Of a stretch of DNA of 64,000 nt, positions 53,451 through 62,787 are shown one piece after another. The DNA lies in contig CAYORX010000001.1 of assembly GCA_964406505.1 (NCBI GenBank), positions 1-64,000 on the forward strand, in the 5' to 3' direction. The notes beneath the pieces are model-generated. The model was given only the letters and a program-made list of their open reading frames with translations, was not told the origin of the DNA and did not search any database. The position numbers and the translations under genes were made by a program. This DNA comes from DTU015 sp964406505 (lineage in GTDB: Bacteria; Bacillota; Sulfobacillia; Fermentithermobacillales; Fermentithermobacillaceae). The stretch's first letter is position 1; each line of letters starts with the position of its first letter.

Positions 53451-53644
53451 AATTTAACAGTAGTACCATCGCCTTGCAAAGCGTGCGACGATGTTTCGTT
53501 TTATTGATTGTAAGAAAGTGATTTGTGATTACAAGAATGATAAGATAGTAAAAATAATTTTAGCAGCTGTGGAATGATTTGTTTAGATATGCCAAATATA
53601 CTATTTCCTTAACGCTATGCATTTAATGTAAGGGAGTGGCTACG

Positions 53645-54817
53645 ATGAAACATAAAAATTCTGAGTTTGTGAACAGGATACCTCCGTCAGGGATCAGAAA
53701 AATATTTGATGCCGCTAATCAAATGGACGATGTAATGCACCTTGAAATAGGGGAGCCCGACTTTCCAACTCCCCCTCATGTTATAGAAGCTGCTTGTAAG
53801 GCAGCTAGGGATGGTTCTACCCATTACACTCCAACTTCGGGAATTCCCGAACTGAGGGAAGTCATTGCGTCTAAATTATGCTCTGACAGTGATATTGAGG
53901 TCGATCCTTCTTCAGAGATAGTCGTCACTGTAGGGGCAGTAAACGCAATTCTAGCCGTTTGCCTAACGATACTAGATCCAGGTGATGAAGTAATTTTGAC
54001 AGATCCTTGTTGGCCAAATTACTTCGCCCATATCAATATGGCCAAGGCAGTACCGGTATCTTTGCCCCTTCGTCAATCCGCTGATTTTCAACCAGATTTA
54101 GATGAACTGCGCTCGAAAGTTACTCAAAAAACGAAAATGATTATTTTGAACACGCCTAATAATCCATGCGGTTCGGTATTGTCTAAAGATACCCTTAAGG
54201 GTATCGGTCATATCGCTTTAGAGCACGACCTTGTAGTTTTAGCAGATGAAGTGTACGAAAAGATATTGTTTGATGGAAACATTCATTTTAGCCTGGGCTC
54301 TATCCCTGAGTTTAAGCAAAATGTGGTCACCGTTAATTCATTGTCTAAGACCTATGCGATGACAGGCTGGAGATTAGGGTACGCTGCTGGCCCTAAAAGC
54401 ATTATCGCTGGCGTGAACAAAATACAACAGTCGTCGATATCATGCGCGTCGTCGGTATCACAAAAGGCCGCAATCGCTGCATTAACAGGTCCCCAAGATG
54501 TAGTAAAAGATATGGTTAAAACCTATGCAAAACGTCGTAAGTTGATAACAGAAGGTTTGAAAAACATACCCGGAATTAGTGTATGCAATCCAGGTGGCGC
54601 TTTTTATGTTTTTCCCAGCATAGAGAAATTTGATCTTTCATCTTCTGAATTTGCTATGTCTTTGCTTAAGGAAGCACGGATAGCCGTTGTCCCGGGCTCC
54701 GGATTGGGTGATTTTGGGGAAGGCCATGTTCGCATTTCTTTTTCGGTATCTGATAGCGTAATTGTTGAAGCGCTCAAGCGTCTTGAAGATTGGGTTAAGA
54801 ATTTTAGGGGAAAGTGA
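53645..54817 (+). CDS. PLP-dependent aminotransferase, class I/II
   Basis: A 390-residue fold-type I aminotransferase of the AspC/AraT/PatA type. The internal aldimine lysine is in NSLSKTYAMTGWRLGY; NTPNNPCGS, LADEVYEKILFDG and the final AIVPG-like region are also present. It transfers an amino group between an amino acid and 2-oxoglutarate or pyruvate, but the exact donor is not callable. ATG 53645 is chosen since AAGGGAG lies nine bases upstream; the GTG at 53636 abuts that site. It is monocistronic. Confidence 0.93.
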   Translation: MKHKNSEFVNRIPPSGIRKIFDAANQMDDVMHLEIGEPDFPTPPHVIEAACKAARDGSTHYTPTSGIPELREVIASKLCSDSDIEVDPSSEIVVTVGAVNAILAVCLTILDPGDEVILTDPCWPNYFAHINMAKAVPVSLPLRQSADFQPDLDELRSKVTQKTKMIILNTPNNPCGSVLSKDTLKGIGHIALEHDLVVLADEVYEKILFDGNIHFSLGSIPEFKQNVVTVNSLSKTYAMTGWRLGYAAGPKSIIAGVNKIQQSSISCASSVSQKAAIAALTGPQDVVKDMVKTYAKRRKLITEGLKNIPGISVCNPGGAFYVFPSIEKFDLSSSEFAMSLLKEARIAVVPGSGLGDFGEGHVRISFSVSDSVIVEALKRLEDWVKNFRGK

Positions 54818-55214
54818 TGTTTTGTTATTTGACCTACGTTGATTGTAGTTCATATCTAAGCATGTTTTTTGTTTTTGAGCCACTTGGTATCAAGTCGCAT
54901 TATGAAACAGAATAGCTAAATGATTCTGTTCTGACATAAAGGCCTTAATGATGTAGTGGATATTTTTATATTTGAAAAGGCATGATGAAATGCTACGGCT
55001 TGCAAAATGATTTGGCCGAACATCGAACAGTTTTCGAAATGCTGTGATACTAAAAGGGAATTTGTTGAAAAGTGACTAAAAAAGTTTGAGTTTAGCATTA
55101 TAAAGTATTAAATATGGAAAAACTGCATGCAATATTGCAGTTTTTGTAATATGATCGGTAGTGAAACAGTTTGTGATTCTTTGCACAAAGATAGACAAGA
55201 GGAGGATCTAAAGT
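54818..55214. other. Intergenic region before the SLH protein gene
   Basis: About 400 A+T-rich bases with no gene. A perfect hairpin at 55118-55145 (described separately) lies 70 bases before the start. No convincing promoter is seen. No repeat or RNA gene is evident. Confidence 0.4.
55118..55145 (+). terminator. Hairpin with T-run upstream of the SLH gene
   Basis: AAAAACTGCA (55118-55127) and TGCAGTTTTT (55136-55145) form a perfect 10-base stem with an 8-base loop, ending in T5. It may terminate read-through or act as a leader attenuator for the surface protein gene 70 bases downstream. Confidence 0.5.
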
Positions 55215-58200
55215 ATGATCAATCGAAGGGGTAAGAGATTTTTCGTTATTTCCCTTGCATTATTGTTGGTGTTGTCCATCATTCCTCAAACAGTTGCACG
55301 TGCGGCCGGTATGGACGTCGTTTTTGATGGAGCAGTATCTTTATCCCCGGGAAATAGTTTTCAAGTAAAAGCTTACAATCCCGGTGGAGAAACGTACACT
55401 GTAGACGAGGGGACGCCACTTGGGGTTCTGCATGCGGTAGCTACACAAAAAAGTATTACATATGACGTGACAGACAAAAACTATGAGGCTTCAGGCGCGC
55501 TTTTACTTGACAACATAGGTAGATATACCTATGTGAAAGGCGGGGCTAGATGGCATTCCTATGTGAACGGTGTACTCGAAGATGGGTTTAACAATCCTGA
55601 AGGTGCGTTGAATCTCATTGAACTGAATGAAGGCGATAAAGTAGAATTTTATTTTGCAGCTGTACCAAATGCATCTGATTTGGATGCAGTTAAGGTTAAC
55701 GCAGTAGCAGCTATAAAAACCGTGGTTTCTCTTGAGGAACAGTCTTCAATAGTTGATGTTGATAAGCCATCGGATAAGTCTGATGATCCCGGTAAAATTA
55801 TCCCAGCAAAAGATTGGGTTTTAAATTTATTTGGGGAAATCGGAGATACGATAACCCAAGAAGAATTTGAAACGAAGTTGGCAGCTAGTAGTTCCGATTA
55901 CTATCGTGAATGGGTCGATAAGGACGGAAAAGTTTGGTCAGGTATACCTCTTTGGGTGTTAGTTAGCGCTGTAGATGATATTGAACGCGGTAGTTTTTGG
56001 ACTTTCAACGAAGAATTATCAAAAGAGGGGTATACAGTTGAGGTAGCAGCTGAAGATGGTTATACTAAAACTTTTCAAAGTACAGATATAGCTAAAAGTG
56101 ACGACTATATCATAGCAAACCAGGTTGATGGTGTTGCGCTTGTAGATGTATGGCCTTTAAGACTTGTCGGCGACGGCGTAGCAAAAGATGATGGTTCCTT
56201 GAGTGGTTTTGCGGTGGGCAACATTGTATCCATAACCATACCAGAGATGCTTACGCCACCTGCCGAGGATGGCAGCTGGAACCTTGCGCTCAAAGGTATA
56301 ATAACTGATGTTTTGAGCCAGACAGAATTTGAAGAGGGTCTTGGTTGTCACCGAGCAGAATGGACTGATGATGAAGATAACGTTTGGTCGGGCATACCCC
56401 TTTGGTACTTGACCGGATGGGTTGATGACCGCCAGCCCCACAACTTTAATTTCAACCAAGCCGATGCGGGTTACACCATTTTAGTCAGGGCAGAAGATGG
56501 CTATACAAAAGAGTTTTCCAGCAAGGACGTAGCGAAGAGCAATGATTATATTTTGGCGGACAAGCTGAACGGTGAAGCGCTAACGCTTCAGTGGCCCCTT
56601 CGACTTGTTGGATCAGGTGTCGCTAGAGAAGATGGATCGCTTAGTAGTTCTGCTGTAGGCCAGATTGTTGAAATCGAACTTGTGGATTTTGGAAAAACTC
56701 GGCCGGTGCCAGAACTGCGTATTGTAAAATACGATGAAGATCAAGTAACCATTATAGATGAGATCATCGTGGATCATGTATGGATGGAGGCAAATCTGCC
56801 TGTCATAGGCGATGGCGAGACTATCTATCGTTATGAAGGTATTACCAATGACCCTGATGATGTATGGGATGCGGCAGAAACATATCCTGGTGGATTTAAA
56901 CTCCACAATGCTATCAAAGGGACCCGCGTAAGCGATCTTTGTGATTTAGTTGGAGGCATGGGATCCGGTACTGAAATCGTTTTTGTCGCTAAAGATGGCT
57001 ATGAAACTAGGCTACCGTACTCTTCAATATATCCAGATCCTGCTGTGTACGCACGACAGGGCGATGCGATTCTTGCCTGGTGGGGAGACGGGGCATATGT
57101 ACCGGATTATAAAGATGGAATACGGCTTTTCTTTACACCTGAGGACAAGATTTATAGTCAATGGGATATGCATGAAACATTGCCTGAGCAATATTGGCAT
57201 TTTTATTATGGGGATTTGACCCAGTATCCTTCCTGTGCTGGTCTTTCGCCTAAATATATAACTGAAGTAAGGGTCTTTAGCGTTCCTGTGAGTGATTGGA
57301 CTTTAAGCTTAGATGGTTCAGATTTAGGTGGATTGCATGAGGATATCAGCAAAACGTACTTTGAACAGGCGTTGGTATGCCAATTTGGGGCCGATCACAA
57401 AGCGTCTTATACTGATAATAAAGGTCGAAAATGGGAAGGCATACCCTTGTGGCTGATGGCTGGATTCGTAGATGATGTTGACAAGCATTCTAGCGATGCT
57501 TTCAACGTAGAACTCGCAGAAGCGGGATATGAGATAGTGCTTACAGCAGCCGATGGGTATCAAGTAACTATCTCAAGTCAAGATATTATTAAAAATAACG
57601 ATTATATTGTAGCGAACACTGTAGACGGCGTTGCCATCCCCCAATCAGATAAAAATTGGCCTCTTCGTTTAGTTGGTGCGGGAGTTAGCGGCTCGTCCTC
57701 CATAGGAAACATAGTCAGCATTGAGCTCCTTAAAAGCCAAGGTCTTACCGATATTTTAGATCATTGGGCTCGGGAGAATATCGAATATCTTGTAGAGTTA
57801 GGTGCAGTAATGGGCTATCCGGATAGGACTTTTAAGCCTGATGGTGATATAACTAGGGCCGAATTTGTTTCTGTTTTGGTTAAAGCATTAGAGATTGAAT
57901 CCGGCGAACATAAACAGTTTGATGATATCACAGGGCATTGGGCAGAAGAGCTCATCATGACGGCAGCATCATCAAGCATTATCGAAGGGTACGGAGATGG
58001 AATTTTCGGGCCTGACGATGAAGTGACACGTGAACAGATGGCAGTTATGATAGTAAGGGCTCTAGAACTGAAACTTGAAGTAGTAGATACAGACTTTGCT
58101 GACCAAGAAAGCATCTCGGAGTGGGCCAAAACCGCAGTCTCGGTCGCTGTTGAAAAAGGGATCGTTAATGGTTATCCCGATAACACATTTGCACCGCAGG

Positions 58201-58256
58201 CAAACGCCACGCGTGCCGAAGCAGTGACTATGATCGTAAACGCCTTAGATCAATAA
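55215..58256 (+). CDS. SLH-anchored surface protein with sulfite-oxidase-fold-like domain repeats
   Basis: A 1013-residue exported protein. It has a signal peptide (1-31), a DUF4430-like domain (about 32-150, with a WHSYVNG motif), then domain A (about 198-342), a second A (about 353-492), a different domain B (about 496-691), a third A (about 693-841) and three SLH domains (843-1013) for attachment to cell-wall polymer. The A repeats share DKDGKVWSGIPLWVL-type and DDYIIAN-type phrases that resemble the molybdopterin-binding SUOX/YedY fold. A Cys at the ligand position appears only in some repeats. AGAGGAGG precedes the ATG. Together with the next genes it suggests a surface function linked to molybdenum or tungsten. 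Confidence 0.88.
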   Translation: MINRRGKRFFVISLALLLVLSIIPQTVARAAGMDVVFDGAVSLSPGNSFQVKAYNPGGETYTVDEGTPLGVLHAVATQKSITYDVTDKNYEASGALLLDNIGRYTYVKGGARWHSYVNGVLEDGFNNPEGALNLIELNEGDKVEFYFAAVPNASDLDAVKVNAVAAIKTVVSLEEQSSIVDVDKPSDKSDDPGKIIPAKDWVLNLFGEIGDTITQEEFETKLAASSSDYYREWVDKDGKVWSGIPLWVLVSAVDDIERGSFWTFNEELSKEGYTVEVAAEDGYTKTFQSTDIAKSDDYIIANQVDGVALVDVWPLRLVGDGVAKDDGSLSGFAVGNIVSITIPEMLTPPAEDGSWNLALKGIITDVLSQTEFEEGLGCHRAEWTDDEDNVWSGIPLWYLTGWVDDRQPHNFNFNQADAGYTILVRAEDGYTKEFSSKDVAKSNDYILADKLNGEALTLQWPLRLVGSGVAREDGSLSSSAVGQIVEIELVDFGKTRPVPELRIVKYDEDQVTIIDEIIVDHVWMEANLPVIGDGETIYRYEGITNDPDDVWDAAETYPGGFKLHNAIKGTRVSDLCDLVGGMGSGTEIVFVAKDGYETRLPYSSIYPDPAVYARQGDAILAWWGDGAYVPDYKDGIRLFFTPEDKIYSQWDMHETLPEQYWHFYYGDLTQYPSCAGLSPKYITEVRVFSVPVSDWTLSLDGSDLGGLHEDISKTYFEQALVCQFGADHKASYTDNKGRKWEGIPLWLMAGFVDDVDKHSSDAFNVELAEAGYEIVLTAADGYQVTISSQDIIKNNDYIVANTVDGVAIPQSDKNWPLRLVGAGVSGSSSIGNIVSIELLKSQGLTDILDHWARENIEYLVELGAVMGYPDRTFKPDGDITRAEFVSVLVKALEIESGEHKQFDDITGHWAEELIMTAASSSIIEGYGDGIFGPDDEVTREQMAVMIVRALELKLEVVDTDFADQESISEWAKTAVSVAVEKGIVNGYPDNTFAPQANATRAEAVTMIVNALDQ

Positions 58257-58293
58257 TCGCTATAAGATCGAAATAAATGACACACGGAATAAC

Positions 58294-58323
58294 GGTAGGG
58301 GCGGTCTTGTCGCCGTCCCTATC
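58294..58323 (+). promoter_or_regulatory. Strong hairpin between surface protein genes
   Basis: GGTAGGGGCGG with TCTTGTCG loop and CCGTCCCTATC gives a stem of about nine base pairs (with one G-U) in the 93-base gap before the next gene. There is no T-run after it. It may be a processing or stability element separating the SLH gene from the following coupled genes. Confidence 0.5.
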
Positions 58324-58349
58324 AATAGAATTCTGTAAGGAGTGTACCA

Positions 58350-59195
58350 ATGGCAATGAAGCTGCGATCTCATCTACGTTGTTTAGTGTTTCTTTCTTGC
58401 GCTCTACTGGTGTTCGCCTCATCTTCAGCTCAAGCCGCCGGTGCAACGACTTCAGTTCGCCTGGTAAGATTCGCAGTTGATGGTACAATGCTTGAGGAAA
58501 AGATGGTTAGTTATCAATGGATGGAAGAAAACCTAAAAATCTATGGTGATGGAAAAACTCATTATTATCATCAAGGCCCCATTTTTGAAGGTGACCCCTG
58601 GGATCCAGATAGAATACAGAATCTGAAAAATAAAGGTGCGGTGAAAGGCAGTGCGATTAAAGACCTTTGTGACTTAATCGGGGGCATGGTTGAGGGTGAT
58701 GAAGTAATGTTTGTGGGTGTAGACGGCTGGCATATGAAGTTCGCTGCATCCAACATCAACGAACCCCCTAAACAGCAAGGTATCATCACTCTGTGTTGGT
58801 TTAATGGACGTGATGGCGAGGAAGCCGAACGTTACGGGTCAGGATACCCGGGTAACAATGCTTATAGTACTGCTATGCAAATCGTATTTTTAGCCACTGA
58901 AACCAACGCTGACGGTAAATACGTCTTTGGCAATTCAGACATGAAAATCGCTTTACCTCAGGAAAAATACCAGTATTTCTTCGAGGGCGAATTCCCTAGC
59001 ACAAACGGACTTTCAGGTAAATGGATTAGCGAAATCAGGATATACGAAGATGGGGTTCCAGAAGATCTGGTAATAGACAAGACGGTTTCTGATGTTCCCC
59101 GAAGTCGTGCGTCTATCTTGGTTCCTGTCGCTTTAGGCTCTGTAGGCGTGTGCTTAATAGGGATTTACTTTTATATAAGGAAGAAATCGTTATGA
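58350..59195 (+). CDS. Exported membrane-anchored protein with B-type domain
   Basis: A 281-residue protein: signal peptide (about 1-30), one domain of about 200 residues homologous to domain B of the SLH protein (SYQWMEENLKIYGDGKTHYYHQGP, KDLCDLIGGMVEGDE), and a C-terminal membrane helix (about 255-273). It would sit on the outside face of the membrane. AAGGAG lies seven bases before the ATG. Its stop overlaps the next gene (ATGA), which continues through the transporter genes by the same kind of overlap. No catalytic assignment; the fold is inferred by internal similarity. Confidence 0.85.
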   Translation: MAMKLRSHLRCLVFLSCALLVFASSSAQAAGATTSVRLVRFAVDGTMLEEKMVSYQWMEENLKIYGDGKTHYYHQGPIFEGDPWDPDRIQNLKNKGAVKGSAIKDLCDLIGGMVEGDEVMFVGVDGWHMKFAASNINEPPKQQGIITLCWFNGRDGEEAERYGSGYPGNNAYSTAMQIVFLATETNADGKYVFGNSDMKIALPQEKYQYFFEGEFPSTNGLSGKWISEIRIYEDGVPEDLVIDKTVSDVPRSRASILVPVALGSVGVCLIGIYFYIRKKSL

Positions 59196-59770
59196 ATAAA
59201 CGTCAGCCAAAAATTATACTTGTTGTCGGAATACTGCTAATAGCTATATCCGTAGTAGCTTATTTAAGGCCTTGGCAACTTCTCCCTGACGAAGTAACCA
59301 GGTCTTGGCGCTTGACCCTTATAGGAAAAGATGGCGAAGAAAGAGTTTTGACGGTAAAAGAAATAAAGTCTTTGCCAGCCTACGAAGGTAAAGGGGGCTT
59401 TTTCTCCACAGTTGGAGTTGTCTGTGGACCATTTTCGATCAAAGGTGTAACGCTTGAAGAATTGTGTAATCTAGTGGGTGGCGTGGCGCCAAACGATGCG
59501 GTTATGATATCTGCACAAGACGGTTACTCTGCGGTATTTAGTTATGAACAGGTTATGGGCGATTTCGTTACATATGATGCTGATCTTAGGGAAGTACCGC
59601 ACGATGAACTTAAGATTGTACTTATTTATCAAGAGGATGGTAAGCCACTTCCACGAGACGCGGGCAGACCGCTCAGGTTGGCGGTGGCTAGTCCAGAGAA
59701 AGGACTTTTGACGGAAGGTAGCCACTGGGTTAAATGGGTTAATAAAGTGGAGATCTTAGAAATGCCATGA
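59192..59770 (+). CDS. Membrane-anchored small protein with molybdopterin-oxidoreductase-like domain
   Basis: A 192-residue protein with an N-terminal membrane anchor (about 9-27) and one outside domain: SWRLTLIGKDGEER, a Cys in VVCGPFSIKGVTLEEL at the place where the SUOX/YedY fold carries its molybdenum-ligating cysteine, and AVMISAQDGYSAVF. The start is ATG 59192, inside the stop of the preceding gene, with AAGGAAG about eight bases upstream. Its own stop overlaps the start of the transporter receptor (ATGA). It could be an oxidoreductase relative or a non-catalytic ligand-binding domain. Confidence 0.82.
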   Translation: MNKRQPKIILVVGILLIAISVVAYLRPWQLLPDEVTRSWRLTLIGKDGEERVLTVKEIKSLPAYEGKGGFFSTVGVVCGPFSIKGVTLEELCNLVGGVAPNDAVMISAQDGYSAVFSYEQVMGDFVTYDADLREVPHDELKIVLIYQEDGKPLPRDAGRPLRLAVASPEKGLLTEGSHWVKWVNKVEILEMP

Positions 59771-60849
59771 AAACACGGTACAATATTTTCGCCATCATCG
59801 CGCTGATATGTATGTTGTTTCTTTTGTTTGCTTGCAAACCTAATTCTACTGAAAAGAAAGTTCGGCTAAAGGTAATTATAGCTGGCAGTCTTTTGGCTCC
59901 TTTTCAAGAAGTGAAGCGCGAGTATGAAGCGCTGAACTCTGATGTAGAGGTGTTGCTTGAGGGGCATGGCAGCGTTCAGGTTATTCGTGCCGTAACTGAG
60001 CTCGGCGATAGGGCAGATCTTATGGTGGTTGCCGATGCGCAATTAATTCCTGCAATGATGTATACTGTTCCTGTTTGTGATGATGGCCCGCCTTATGCTG
60101 ATTGGCTAATAGAGTTTTCTACAAATAGATTGGGTTTAGCATATCATGGAAAAAGTGCATATTCGTCTGAAATTAACGAGAATAATTGGTATGAGATTAT
60201 TTCAAAACCTGATGTGTCTTTAGGCATTTCCGATCCCCGTATTGACGCCATGGGCTATCGTAGCTTAATGGTGCTTAAGTTGGCTGAAAAATTTTATGGT
60301 GATGAAGAGATTTTTCAAAATGTTGTAGGCCATGCCTTTCAACCGCCTTTACAAGTAGTTAAGGATAATGATTTGCAGGCTATAACCGTCCCAGAACTTC
60401 TAAGACCTATAGAATCTAGAATTAAACTACGCGGTTACAGTATTTTACTTTTAGCTCTCTTGGAATCGGGCGATTTGGATTATGCTTTTGAATATGAGAG
60501 TGTAGCTAAGCAGCGAGGTCTTAAGTTTCTAGCTTTGCCGGAGCAAATCGATCTTAGCAGCGTTCGGTACGAAGAAAACTACAGACAAGTTGAAGTAAAA
60601 CTTGAATTTAAGAGATTTGCGTCCTTGCTACCCGATTTTATAGGTACTAGGATAGTATATGGTTTATCTATTCCAAACAACGCCACGCATCCCGACGAAG
60701 CAGCTAAACTCATTAGTTTTATTTTGGGGGTGGAAGGGAAGCGGATTTTCGCAAACACCTGGCAACCGCTTCTGGAAATGTCTACGTGTGATTATATTGA
60801 GCGTCTTCCTGAATTTTTGAAATCGTTTTTTCTTAAGGATGGTCCATGA
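59767..60849 (+). CDS. wtpA: Tungstate/molybdate-binding lipoprotein, WtpA-type
   Basis: The receptor of an ABC importer, 360 residues, with a lipoprotein signal ending in LFAC at about 20-23. It is of the archaeal ModA/WtpA type rather than the bacterial ModA type: AGSLLAPFQEVKREYE, then LEGHGSVQVIRAVTELGDRAD, WLIEFSTNRLGLAYH and SDPRIDAMGYRSLMVLKLAE. In WtpA, carboxylates complete an octahedral coordination of tungstate/molybdate. It is joined by ATGA overlaps to the genes on both sides. High affinity for tungstate is inferred from the family. Confidence 0.9.
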   Translation: MKTRYNIFAIIALICMLFLLFACKPNSTEKKVRLKVIIAGSLLAPFQEVKREYEALNSDVEVLLEGHGSVQVIRAVTELGDRADLMVVADAQLIPAMMYTVPVCDDGPPYADWLIEFSTNRLGLAYHGKSAYSSEINENNWYEIISKPDVSLGISDPRIDAMGYRSLMVLKLAEKFYGDEEIFQNVVGHAFQPPLQVVKDNDLQAITVPELLRPIESRIKLRGYSILLLALLESGDLDYAFEYESVAKQRGLKFLALPEQIDLSSVRYEENYRQVEVKLEFKRFASLLPDFIGTRIVYGLSIPNNATHPDEAAKLISFILGVEGKRIFANTWQPLLEMSTCDYIERLPEFLKSFFLKDGP

Positions 60850-61676
60850 GCAAAACAAAATTGAAAGATAATAATGGTATAAATCCCGGCGGCGATAAAG
60901 CATCGTCCGGTAGTTTCTTTATTTTGTTCGCTTTCCTTGGCGGCATGATCATGCTGTTCATTGTTGTTCCTTTGTTTAAACTCATTTTTTTGTCTGACAA
61001 AGCGAATTTGTGGCAAACATTTCTTGAAGGTGAAACCGTTCGCTCGGTTTTGCTTACTGCATATGCAGCATTTATCGCGGTTGTTATTGGTTTTGTCTCA
61101 GGAGTACCCTTAGCCTACATTTTCGCGCGATACGATTTTCCGGGAAAAGGAATAGCGGAGAGTCTGGTAGATCTGCCCGTGGTAGTACCCCATTCTGCAG
61201 CGGGCATTGCTTTGTTGTTCGTTTTTGGTTCTAATTTTGCTATTGGAAAAGGATTCAAATCTTTGGGTATTGAATTTCTAGATTCTTTGGCAGGAATCGT
61301 AATAGCTATGCTTTTTGTAAGTGTTCCTATTTTAATTAGTTCAGCCAAGCAGAGTTTTAGGGCTGTTGATGTAAAACTCGAAAACGTAGCTCGTACACTT
61401 GGTGCTTCCCAGTGGCAGGTTTTTTGGCATGTTTCTTTTCCTTTGGCTTGGCGTAGTATAGTAGCCGGTAGCTTGATGATGTGGGCAAGGGCTATGAGCG
61501 AATTTGGCGCAGTCGTTATCCTCGCCTACCATCCTACCATCGCTCCGGTTCTCATTTTTGAGCGTTTTGAAACCTACGGTTTAGCGTCAGCTATTTCCGT
61601 GGCTTCTATTATGATGATAATTTGCGTCTGCGTGTTCATTGGGGTACAGGCCCTTCTGCGAAGGAGAAAATCATGA
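60846..61676 (+). CDS. wtpB: Tungstate/molybdate ABC permease, WtpB-type
   Basis: A 276-residue permease with six membrane spans. The DLPVVVPHSAAGIALLF phrase and the EAA-type loop (EFGAVVILAYHP) are characteristic of ModB/WtpB. The pore would be a homodimer. The start overlaps the stop of the receptor gene (ATGA), and the stop overlaps the ATPase start in the same way, so the three subunits are made in a fixed ratio. Confidence 0.92.
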   Translation: MSKTKLKDNNGINPGGDKASSGSFFILFAFLGGMIMLFIVVPLFKLIFLSDKANLWQTFLEGETVRSVLLTAYAAFIAVVIGFVSGVPLAYIFARYDFPGKGIAESLVDLPVVVPHSAAGIALLFVFGSNFAIGKGFKSLGIEFLDSLAGIVIAMLFVSVPILISSAKQSFRAVDVKLENVARTLGASQWQVFWHVSFPLAWRSIVAGSLMMWARAMSEFGAVVILAYHPTIAPVLIFERFETYGLASAISVASIMMIICVCVFIGVQALLRRRKS

Positions 61677-62740
61677 TTGAGATAAAAAATTTGTACTTAC
61701 GATTATCAAACTTTGCCCTAACCGGCATCGATCNNNNNNNNNNNNNNNNNNNNNNNNNAAAAGGCGATCTATTTATCCTGGTAGGCCCTTCTGGCTCGGG
61801 AAAGACACTTTTGCTTGAGACTATCGCAGGGTTGCGTCGGATCACCTCTGGTACGGTCAAGATTGGAGGAAAAGACGTAACGTTTTTAGAGCCTGAAAAA
61901 CGAAGGATCGGTATGGTTTATCAGGATTGTGCGTTATTTCCTCATCTTACTGTGGCAGAGAACATTGCTTTCGGTCTAAAAATTCGGCGGGTGCCCGTTT
62001 CGCGGATAAGGCGTGAATTAGATAAAGTTGCCGAGTTGTTCGATATCTTACATCTTTTTGATAGAATGCCTGATGCCCTTAGCGGGGGCGAAGAACAGAA
62101 AGTGGCACTAGCCCGGGCCATGGTGATTAATCCCGAGGTGCTGCTTCTTGACGAACCGCTTAGCTCTTTAGACCCACAAACAAGTGAAGGTGTAAGACAG
62201 GAGATCGTTAGGCTCAACAGCGAGCTGGGCATTACTATGATCAACGTTACCCATGATTTTGAAGAAGCAGTATCTATAGGAACGCGTGCTGCTGTGATCG
62301 GAGATGGTGAGATCAGGCAGATTGGTTTACCATGCCAGATATTCGAACATCCCAACTCCAAATTTGTAGCCCGGTTTACCATGGCCGTAAACGTATTTCA
62401 AGGTATATCCTTTAAGGATGCAAATGGTGTAACTGTTTGTTCTTTTCATGGGATAACACTTAAAACAGACTTTCAACCTATTGGAGATTGTTTTGTTTCG
62501 GTTCGACCTGAGAGCATATCGATTTCTTTGAGTCCTGAAACTTCGAGAGAATTTAATGTAATATCTGCCGTGATAAGTCAAATTTTGAACAGAGGTTCAA
62601 TAGTGACTATTGTTGCTGATGTACCACCATCTTTCACCTGCCTAGTCACTCGAAACATGTTAGATTCGATGGATATAAAAGTGGGTCAAAAAATCTATCT
62701 TAACATCTCTCGAAAAGATGTTACGCTTTTTAAAGATTAA
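61673..62740 (+). CDS. wtpC: Tungstate/molybdate ABC ATPase, WtpC/ModC-type (contains N gap)
   Basis: ATPase subunit of about 355 residues. Walker A is GPSGSGKT, the Q-loop YQDCALFP, signature LSGGEEQKVALARAM, Walker B VLLLDEPLSSLD and switch His in VTHDFEEA; a C-terminal TOBE-type domain (about 260-355) binds oxyanion and regulates. AAGGAG lies before ATG 61673. A run of 25 N at 61734-61758 hides about eight residues just before Walker A; the reading frame is continuous across it, so the gene is probably intact. Confidence 0.92.
   Translation: MIEIKNLYLRLSNFALTGIDXXXXXXXXXKGDLFILVGPSGSGKTLLLETIAGLRRITSGTVKIGGKDVTFLEPEKRRIGMVYQDCALFPHLTVAENIAFGLKIRRVPVSRIRRELDKVAELFDILHLFDRMPDALSGGEEQKVALARAMVINPEVLLLDEPLSSLDPQTSEGVRQEIVRLNSELGITMINVTHDFEEAVSIGTRAAVIGDGEIRQIGLPCQIFEHPNSKFVARFTMAVNVFQGISFKDANGVTVCSFHGITLKTDFQPIGDCFVSVRPESISISLSPETSREFNVISAVISQILNRGSIVTIVADVPPSFTCLVTRNMLDSMDIKVGQKIYLNISRKDVTLFKD
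61734..61758. other. Run of 25 undetermined bases
   Basis: A short string of N inside wtpC, the mark of a scaffold join or masked ambiguity. The flanking frames agree and the expected protein gap is of similar size, so little sequence is lost. Confidence 0.97.
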
Positions 62741-62787
62741 AGTGGAAGACTTGCATTACATATTAGATTATACAAGGAGGAACTTCC

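Noticed and set aside
53470..53510. Hairpin CATCG/CGATG after the PhzF gene as a terminator
   Set aside because: The stem is only five bases and the T-run is interrupted.
55215..58256. A-type domains as active sulfite-oxidase-like enzymes
   Set aside because: Only some repeats keep a candidate metal-ligand Cys and no other active-site residue can be confirmed, so catalysis is not claimed.
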